Shown here piece after piece: positions 12,101-22,484 of a DNA stretch of 47,053 bases. Position 1 is the first letter of the stretch; each line of letters begins with the position of its first letter. Position numbers and translations under genes: made by a program. The notes under the pieces are model-generated. The model was not told where the DNA came from and searched no databases. It was given only the letters and a program-made list of their open reading frames with translations. The DNA is from Phoronis australis. Its lineage: Eukaryota; Phoronida; Phoronidae. Location: assembly GCA_002633005.1 (NCBI GenBank), contig NMRA01000691.1, positions 126,001-173,053 on the forward strand. The letters run 5' to 3'.

Positions 12101-15100
12101 TTGTATCTGCCTAATGCTAGATGAGTGTAATGCACTTTGTTTTCATGTGCAATGTTTGTTTTAATATGGTTTTTGTGATTGGAGTTGGTGACCGGTGTTG
12201 TCTTTCAGGAGCCCGTCCCAACACAACAGCCATCTTACTCAAGCTGGACGAGGTGCGACAGGTGGAGGAAGAGTTAGTTCAGAAAGAGGCTGAACTGCAG
12301 GCAACGGACAAGGAGCTGAATGGTCTCCAGAAGGTGGCAGGGCAGTGCGTATTCGATTCTTCCCATTTGATCATTTAACACTAAGAGTATGTTTGTGTCG
12401 GTCAAGTGCTTTCACAACATACAAAGATCAAGTGTCAAACAGGGATGCCATGAATTCTTTGTTGCGAACTTCTTCAGGGCACCTTAATATCTACAGAGAT
12501 TCCCTTTGTCTCTAATGATGTATTACAAAAACCAATCTGCTGTTTTTCCCTTTCTCCATATGGTGTTAGCAAAAGAATGACTTGGTTTTCCTTCATTTTT
12601 AAAAATTATATTAAAGTAAAACTATAACGTACAATAATTAGAGTTAAACCTAGAAAGCATTATTATATCTGGGTGCCTTTTCTTCAAACTATTTCCTTTA
12701 ATAGTGAACAGAATCATTCCACTTTCCACAAATTCTTCTGGGAAGTTGATATTCTATTCCTCTCCAACATTTCTCACTTTCCAAGTAGCCTTGCTAATTC
12801 TTGTCATGTCCACGCCGACCTCACATCTCACCTGTGACCTGTTGCATGAAACCGTCCCAATAGGTACTCGACTGTTCCCTAAATTTTTTGTGCGTTAGTA
12901 AACTTTATTTAATCATTGCTGTTTTCAATGACTTTGTATCTGGTTTGGTGAGCTCCTGTTTTACAAATGTCACTTTTATTCATCCACATATTAAAGATGT
13001 GTTGCTGATGATAAGGAGTGTGGAACTGACCCAGATACCACAGTGCCCCCTGTGAGCAAAATGTTTTTATTTTTTGCATTTGCCTCTGTATCTTCGGATT
13101 TCAGTATTGTATTTTCATGAAATTCAGCAAATAGGTTTCTGTTAAGAAGCTGACAATTCCTCTTTATTTTCGGACAGATTTGCTGTTTTCTGCGCCACCT
13201 GGTGACCATTTTTGTTATTTTTGTGTCCATTTTCTGGCGTTCACATCCCTATCTGCCATACCACTTAAAGGATTGTATGAGAATTTACAGATGTGTTCCT
13301 CATGAGAAAGCCTTGACTGAAGTTGACTCTCAGACGGGTTCGACTACTGTGTCGCCCCCTGGAGATTTTGTTTTTGAATGGTACAAATGTCAAACTTACC
13401 CAAATACCACAGTGCCCCCTGGTAGCATTTGTTTTACGTTTACCTCTGTATCTTTGGAGTTCACAAATGTGTTATCGTGAAATTCGGCAAATAGGTTTCT
13501 ATTAAGGAGTCGACAGCGCCTTCCCATTTTCAGACAGATTTGATGTTTCCTATATCACCTGGTAGCCATTTAAAAATTTTCGCATGTTTTGGACGTCTGC
13601 CTCTCTATCTGCCAAACCACTCAAAGGACGATAATGAAAATTGACGGTTGTGTTCCTGATGCGTAGACTACTTCTGGTGACCCTCAGGGGCAGTTTTGCT
13701 CTTTTGCATGTACAGATGTATCTCCTTAACCCTTTGAAGGATCTGCAAAATTTTGGCACATGGGCTACTATAGAGATGGCAACATGATGATGAGTTTCAG
13801 ACCAATCGAACTATAGCTGTACCCCCTAGTGTCAATTTTTTATACGTTTACCTCTATATCGTAGCAGTTCTTGGCTTATTTTTATGAATTTCGGCAATTA
13901 GTTGTGTGTTTCACAGAGACAACGCCACCTTCTAAATTCGGATGGGTTTGACGTATTCTGCGCCATCTAATGGCCATTTTATAATACTAAAAACCCATAG
14001 AAGCACTCTGTTTGTGGTGCCATTGTGGGCACATTTCAGCACCCCGCGTTGCCGTTGTACAATAATAAGATTATATGAAAACAGCCTTTATTCTATGAAA
14101 ACAAATTGGGATTAAGTCTTTAAATAGAGGCATTGCACGAAAAGTTCTCATTTTATTTTTAATCATGAAAACAAGATAGAGTTTAATCTCACTATGTATC
14201 AAACCTGAAACTAGACACAGCATGATAGCAATGAAGATAAAAAGCACATGGAAGGACAATCAGTGTTTGCTCTGAACATGGCCAAGTCTCTTGATCAGTC
14301 CCTAGTGGGGCATCTTCATACCACCAGTGACAGTTGTCTCCCATGTACCTCAGGTTTGCCAAGCTGAAGCAGCAGTATGAACTCAAACTTGGTGAGGTGG
14401 AGCTGCTGCAGAAGAAGTTGGAGCAGAGCAGTCATGGGCAACAACTAGAGGAGATCAACAACATGCAGAAGTCTATAGGTGGGTGTGCATGCATGTACTG
14501 TTGGGAGTCCACAACAACATGCAGAAGTCTATAGGTGGGTTTGCATGCATGTACTGTTGGGAGTCCTCAACAACATGCAGAAGTCTATAGGTGGGTGTGC
14601 ATGCATGTACTGTTGGGAGTCCACAACAACATGCAGAAGTCTATAGGTGGGTTTGCATGCATGTACTGTTGGGAGTCCTCAACAACATGCAGAAGTCTAT
14701 AAGTGGGTGTGCATGCATGTACTGTTGGAGTCCTGTTTCTGTCATCGTTGTGTTGCTGCACAGTAAAACTAGCAGAAATGATACATTCACAAGTGTGATT
14801 TTCACTTTAATTTGTCTGTTTTTGTCAGTCTGTCAGATTATTAGATTTTTCTCTCCTGGTCATATTGATTGCGACTATGCTAGATTTCATATTTACTACT
14901 AAGACTGTAAAAGCATGTTGACAAGTCTGCAAATTTTGCCAAATAGCTACGTAACTGTGGCGTTTAACTCAGTGACAGTATACATTTTCTTAAGGTAGAA
15001 AGCCTGTATAATTTTAACTTTATACCAATCTGCCTTTGATTGGATCTTGTGACTGTGTGTTTGTAAAACTTAGCAAAAACAACAGTATAGATAACATAGA

Positions 15101-16018
15101 ATTTTTCGTGACATAATAGTCCTTTTTATAGCCTCCCATGCAAAGTGGAACACTTTAAAAGCAATCCTAGCATAGCAATGTCTTAGTATTTCAACGTTTC
15201 ATATAAATTCAGCCAGCCATTTCTGGGATATGGTGTTCTAAAGTTTGCTAAATGTGTACTTTTTATGATCATACACAACCTTAATGTTCTTCCACAAACC
15301 AACTTTTGATGTTGACTGCTTACTTTTATAAAATCATTCTCATGTTTTCCCTTAATCAAATTAGAAATGATTTCTATGCTTGATCAAACTAACTGATACT
15401 TACCATGTCTTTGGAATAAAACTGCCAAACTTGGATAAACTTGTTGCAAAGAATAACATTTTTGTCAATCTTGGTTATAGTCACCTACAGGGGTCCCAGG
15501 TTTTGAAAACCAGTTTCTTCCTCTGATTAACAGACATCAATTGACTGTCATGGCTTTTTAGTGCTTTGTTAGTTTGGGCCTGCTGATTGAAGTGGCCAAA
15601 TTTCTGTTTTTATTTATGCATCCCACATATGTATATAATTATGTATGGATGTGGATGCATTATTTAATAGACATGTACTAATGGTGGTTTGCTATTACGT
15701 AAACCGCCGTATGTTGCTGTCATCCTTGTTTGTGTTCTCTTCTTTCTATAAGTGTTTCCTGTTGCAGATGAACAGCAGGCTGTCCTGCAAACAGCTGAAG
15801 ATCGCAAGAAGTTAGCTCAAACCAAGGTGAAAGATCTGGAGAATAAGATCAAGAATGCCAAGGTGATCCGCGAGAAGGAGTTGAAGGATGCAGAGAAAGC
15901 TGTGGGCGAGGCGAAGAAGAGGACAGAAGAGTCTGTGAAGAAGACCAAAGAAAAGCAACAGGTTAGCATCTGTGATTGGTTATTACTTGGCGAAGTATGT
16001 TGCTCTTCCATCAAGTTT

Positions 16019-16058
<40 letters not shown>

Positions 16059-19000
16059 TTNNNNNNNNNNNNNNNNNNNNNNNNNNNNNNNNNNNNNNNN
16101 NNNNNNNNNNNNNNNNNNNNNNNNNNNNNNNNNNNNNNNNNNNNNNNNNNNNNNNNNNNNNNNNNNNNNNNNNNNNNNNNNNNNNNNNNNNNNNNNNNNN
16201 NNNNNNNNNNNNNNNNNNNNNNNNNNNNNNNNNNNNNNNNNNNNNNNNNNNNNNNNNNNNNNNNNNNNNNNNNNNNNNNNNNNNNNNNNNNNNNNNNNNN
16301 NNNNNNNNNNNNNNNNNNNNNNNNNNNNNNNNNNNNNNNNNNNNNNNNNNNNNNNNNNNNNNNNNNNNNNNNNNNNNNNNNNNNNNNNNNNNNNNNNNNN
16401 NNNNNNNNNNNNNNNNNNNNNNNNNNNNNNNNNNNNNNNNNNNNNNNNNNNNNNNNNNNNNNNNNNNNNNNNNNNNNNNNNNNNNNNNNNNNNNNNNNNN
16501 NNNNNNNNNNNNNNNNNNNNNNNNNNNNNNNNNNNNNNNNNNNNNNNNNNNNNNNNNNNNNNNGAAGTCGCTTTCAAGATGGCGGATCTGGCGCATGTTG
16601 ACCCATTTTCAGTCATGCTGAGGTGCCATTTAAACGGGAATAAAAAATTGCGTGAATTTTTGCATGTGGATTCTTTGAGGTACACTCTTTCAAATGAACT
16701 GGAACAATTTTTTCTCAAACTTACCGTTTTTGAGTTATTTGACTTTGAATTTCTTTAAAAAAAACAAAATTTCAATTTTTTCGAAAAATTTAAGGAATTG
16801 TGTGGTACTATTAATTTAGATAGAGTTTTTAACGGGGTTTCAGAAGATGTTTTCCATTTTTCGTTAAGACATCTACTTTTCGAGTTATTTGAGATTTTCT
16901 GATAACGCTGTTCCTTTGTTGAGCGCTCTTGCTGCATTGATGTTGGTTTATCTTCTATTGAACTGGACTGTAGCCTATTTCTTATTGATTTATGACATCT
17001 AAGTTCGTCATATGAATGTTATGATGTTTTTCATCATGGCCACCACCATCATCATAATCGTCATCTTCGTCATCATCTCCCACGTTGTCTTTTCTTCAGT
17101 TAATTTCGCCAAGTGTCACTCAAGACTGTAGCCTATTTCTCAGTGATTTCTGACCTCTACGTTCGTCATATGAATGATATCATAACTTGCATTGTCCATC
17201 ATCGCCACCATCGTCGTCATAGCTATCATCTTCGTCATCATCTCTGTCGTCGTCTTTTCTGATCATCTCTAACCTGGTTTTTTGGTTAATTTTGCCAAGT
17301 TTCGCTCCTTTGAGCGCTTTCATTTATTATGTTGTTTTGCTGATGGACAGGGAAATTGTTAAATTGGTTTTTTACTTGTTTGGATATGTAAGGGAGGAAC
17401 GTAATTTTGATTGACGGTTGTCATTTGCTGTTCCTATTTGGTTTTGTAGTTAATACATTTTTGACGGTTAAAATAATTACATGCTGAACATACTCCGAGA
17501 AGCATTTTTGGAAACATGGCCTGGTACAGAACTTGTCAAGAATTTTTTGTCTTACATTTGTTTTATTTCTGTTTTCATTGATTGTGGAGCTTTTTTTTAA
17601 CAGGTTACATTCATTCTGAACTCATGTTTTTGCTTATAAAGGACTGGTGCATAGGATTGACAATACCATCTTTGGACCATTTTTGCAGAAAATTATCCTT
17701 GGAAGGGCATGTTAGCTAACATGTTACTTTATGATGGTTAAATTTGGTGAGGGCTCGATAAGTTTAAAATAAGGTGACCACGTCTTATACACGCATTGCT
17801 CTGTTGTTCTCTCATGGATTCTTGCTTCTGTCAGGAAGTGGAAAGCATACACCTAGAGGTGGAGGAGCTGACGAAGGACCTCGACGGATATGAGGTGCAA
17901 TTGGCGACCATTGAAGAGGTAATCAAGATGTATGAAGAACAGATGGCTGAGCTCCAATTAGCAGCTAGTGAAACAAAGGTATGTCAATGTTATATAGTGC
18001 ACTCTTAAACGTGTGTGATGAGATTCTAGCTAAGAAGATTGTGAATTGACCTTGTACTTGTAAGCTGTCCAACTGTAGACCCGACTGCGTAGTCTATGCA
18101 AGATGGATGTCAGTGACGATGAGTATTGTTATTGTGCACCCACATACTTATTTGCGAGTGCATATTGCCATCATCTCTGCCTGGGCGTCCAGCGTCCGCT
18201 GGTGTATCTCTTAAACCCTTCCCAGGATCTTGATGAGATTTGGTAGATATGGTCCAATGAAGCTGACAATAGATGACGAAGAAGTTCGGACAGTTCCGAC
18301 TACAGGTGTGCCCCCGAGTGGCACTTTATTTTTTTACGCTTTCCTCTATCTTCAAAGGTCCTCAACAGATTTTCATGAAACTTGGCACATAGGCATCAAT
18401 AAGTGCCACTGTTTTTGTCTGTCTGGTGGATTTTTATGAAATTTCATATAGCTTTCTATTAACTCATTCCTCCCTGATCCCGCCTTATGGCGTGACTGTT
18501 TATTTTCACTCAGGGCCTGATGCCGTCTGGAGGCGTTATCTAACAATGTATCTCACAGGCGGATCACGCCTTCAGGAGGGATAGAAGGCAGCAATTTATT
18601 GGTTTAAGTTTAAATATATCTAGGGTATTCCCAGTTTTCTATCCAATGAGGATTGAGACATCATACTCTATGTTAACTTCTTGTTTGTGAAGTTAATGCC
18701 TATTGGCTGTTATTTCTGCAATTTAGAACCATTTCTTCACAAGCAAATTATCAATTGAAGGAAAAACCAGGAAGCGTGTTAACTTTGTAGTGGTTGTTGT
18801 GGTAACTTTTGAAAGGTTATAAAGATATTCCTCCCTGAAATATAGTATGTTTGTTTGATTTGAAGACTAGAATTAAGCTAATTGCCCTGAATTGTAGCCT
18901 AATTGGTGTTACATAACACTGCTGTCACCACTTAATCATCTGCTAGGGTGCTCCTGTTTATTTTATTTGAACTGACCAGAAACAATAACAAAATGTTCAA

Positions 19001-21631
19001 TTACTAGGAACATTCTACTCTGTGACTAGCACTGTGCACACACTCACTTGAAATTGCTGCCTTGATATTATACGGACATCATCTCTGCTGCTCTCTCACA
19101 GTTCTTGAAGTTTTTATTATGGAGGATAGTGTGGATACTGATGACACTGGTCACATTTAGATATAGACTTCAGTGATTATGGATATGATAGTGTGGATAC
19201 TGATGGCACTGAGTGGTCACATTTAGATACAGATTTCAGTGATCTAGTTTATGATGAGGATATGCTACACAGAAAACTTTCTTGACATGTTTTCTGGAAA
19301 TTTAAATGGATTATTTGTAAACAATCGTCTTTGTTTCTGGAAAACAAAAAGTAAAACTACTTGTTCAACCCTTTATCGATTTTGAACTTGGATAAATTTT
19401 ACATCAACATGAAGCTCATTTACTCAAGATGTATTGCTGAAAATTTGGTATTATGTTTATTAATGACTGAGTGATGAGGTTTTAATTATGTGCAGTGCTT
19501 GTGACCTAGTTTTGAGTGAAATACCCTCTGACTTCAAGGGGGTAGACATTCCACAGCTCATCCAGGCCACTAAGCAATTTATTCCATATGGTGCTCAGGG
19601 TCGAATGAGTTAAAGGAATGATGACGTGTCCGTTTTCGGATGGATTCGGCATATTTTGCACCATCTGGTGGCCAGTTTTACTGTTGTCTAGTCGCCCCTC
19701 TATCAACCAAACCAAGCTAAGGGTGATTGTGAAGATTGGCATATTTGTTCGTAGCGTGAAGAGGGTGGTTGATGAGGATTTTCCGACAACTTTGAATACT
19801 GTAGTGCCTTCTAGTGGCAGTTTAGTTTTTTTTTGCCCACTGCAGGTTCTTTATTAAATTTAGTAAGTGTGTTTATATAAAGTTGACAACGGACGGTGAC
19901 AACTTTCAATTGCATACAACGAACGCTGTACCCCTTAGTGATTTTTTTCCGTTTTCCTCAGTTTCTCTGAAGTTTCTTGATGGATTTTATGAAATTTGAT
20001 ATATAGCTTTCTATTAAAGAATTGACAACATGTTGTCTTTTTATGGAAGAATTTGCGGTGTTCATTTTCACCATACAAATAAACACCCCTAGAAGCACAC
20101 CATTTGCGGTGCATTGATGGGTGCATTTTAAAGCTCCGTAATGCTCTTGTAATCCAGTCTGCCCCCATATTTGCGGATAAACATTACAGTCTGTACAAAA
20201 TGAAGGAAATGCTTTAATGTTGCTGTTTCAGTTACTAAGTTGACAGACTCGAACACAATCAGTAATTCTTTTTTAATATACTCCAATATAAAGAACCCAT
20301 TCTTACTGGGTCTGTTAGACCTGCTAAGCAACAAGTCTTTCTGGACCTATAACGATCAACTTAATATCTTCTATTGCATTTTTATTTACTAGATAATAGT
20401 AGTTTCACCAGATACTAGACTCTTTGTGTCTTAACCGATGTGTCACTATACACTGCATTGCTACACATTGTACTATATTTGTTTATACTGCTCTGCGGTA
20501 CTTTTATTTATTTCATGTACGATACCATAATTGTTTCCACCCAGATTACTCTAATACCTCATCTTAGTGCTATTAACTGTTATTTCACATTTACTTCTAG
20601 CCCTTGCATGACAGTGTGTCACTTTAATATATATACATATATTGTCCAATCATACCCCAGTTGAGGGTGGCAGTAAACTATGATACTATGACTTCCCACT
20701 CCAGGAGGCCGTTAAGAAAGCGCAGGGCGAGCTGACCAAGCAGAAGGAGCTGCTCAAGTCACGGAATAAAGACATTAATGACAGGATAGGCCAACAGAAG
20801 GCACTGCACAAGGAGGCGAATGATGCCCAGCTGCAGATCCAGGAACTTGAACACAAAGTGGCTAAGCATAACAAGGACTCCAAGGATGCAGGCAGACAGG
20901 TGTGTGGGGTCCTGACGGTTATGGTCAGACTTTGAGTCATGAGTCGAGTATCTCTTGTCGTGATAGAACACAGACATCTTAAGTGGGGCACATTCTAAGA
21001 AACTGACTTAAGTGCATTTTGATCTAAGTCAATATTTCTCTCAACTTCCAAAGTTTGAAGCTTCCGTATCTGGTAAGGTAGTCAAAATTAAGACAAAACT
21101 TAGGTATTGCTAAAAACCTTCAAACTTAAGGTTTTTTTCTTGAAACTGTCTTGAGATGAATTTAAATGTTAAAATTGAAAGAAATTTAAGATTGGTCTTA
21201 GCTTGGTTACTTTTTTGGAACGGCCCCCAAAAGTCCAGTCTCCTGCTGGTGACAGTGACTGGTACTCTGGCTTGACCAACTACTGTCTTGAAGCAACTTA
21301 CCTTGTGGTCATTTTTTGCCTTTTTGAATAGTTGTAGAATTCTTGGTGTGTTTCCCTAAGTTACCAGTCTTGTTTTTTCGCTTACAGGTCGAGCAGTTGC
21401 TGCAGAAGTACGAGTGGATCGCAGACGAGAAGGCATACTTCGGCAAAACTAACACAGCATACGACTTTGAGGCCAATGACCCGAAGGAGGCAGGTCGGCG
21501 GATTCAGAAACTACAAGAGACCAAGGAGAAACTGTCCAAGAGTGTGAACATGAGGGCCATGAACATGCTGGGCAAGGCGGAGGAACAGGTAAGTGTATTA
21601 ATACTAACTGTTATTGTACAAGTATTTTGTA

Positions 21632-21662
<31 letters not shown>

Positions 21663-22441
21663 TAGTAATAATGATAATTTTTTATTATAATGTTACCGTA
21701 TTTTGTACTAATGTTGAATTGGTGCAAGTGTCTGGCACCCGTTCCAACAAACACTTCACATTTCTAAATTCTGTGCTTGTCGTTCCAAGTATGCCAGTGG
21801 CCTATGGCCAATTTAAGTGGCTGTGGCTCTCTCTAAGTTTGGGTGTGGCAGCCAACTTGGAACACATTGCTGTCATAAGGTCTGATGATTTTCGGAATTT
21901 CTGTTGCAAGAGAAGGTTGCCGCTTGAAGAGAGTTCAGATATTTTGCCTCTTAATTCTTTTTAACAGCTACCTTCCCTTTTCTCCTCGTTTGGTTCTTTT
22001 TCATCACTTTGTGTGGTCTGCTTATGACTCGATTGTGACCCACTTTTTATGACTGACCTTTCTCTCCTTTAGTACAATGACCTGATGAAAAAGCGGAAAA
22101 TTGTTCTCAACGACAAGGCCAAGATTGCTGCAGTGATCGCTGAATTAGATGAGAAGAAGAATGAGGCTCTGAAGAAGGCACACTTACAAGTCAACAAGGT
22201 AGATATGAACAGTAGTTAACATTTTTAGATATCATCAAGCTCCGTTGAGGTTGTGACAAAGTTGCAAGGGAAAATGAATGCAATTTGAGAGTAAGTCATC
22301 AGTACTGTGTCAGCCAGATGGTTTTGATACAAAATGCTGTCCTTTGTTCAACAATGATATGTTCACATGTACTGCAGTCACACATGTATAATGCTTAAGT
22401 AATGATTATGTACTCTTTCTGTCTTACACATGCACAAACAC

Positions 22442-22484
<43 letters not shown>

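Noticed and set aside
14451-14735. CRISPR-like regular 56-bp spacing
   Set aside because: Whole units are repeated without unique spacers, the setting is a eukaryotic intron, and the repeat is a simple tandem duplication of an exon border.
15752-16758. Long open frames across the gap on both strands
   Set aside because: They are made of N; only 15768-15961 is coding.
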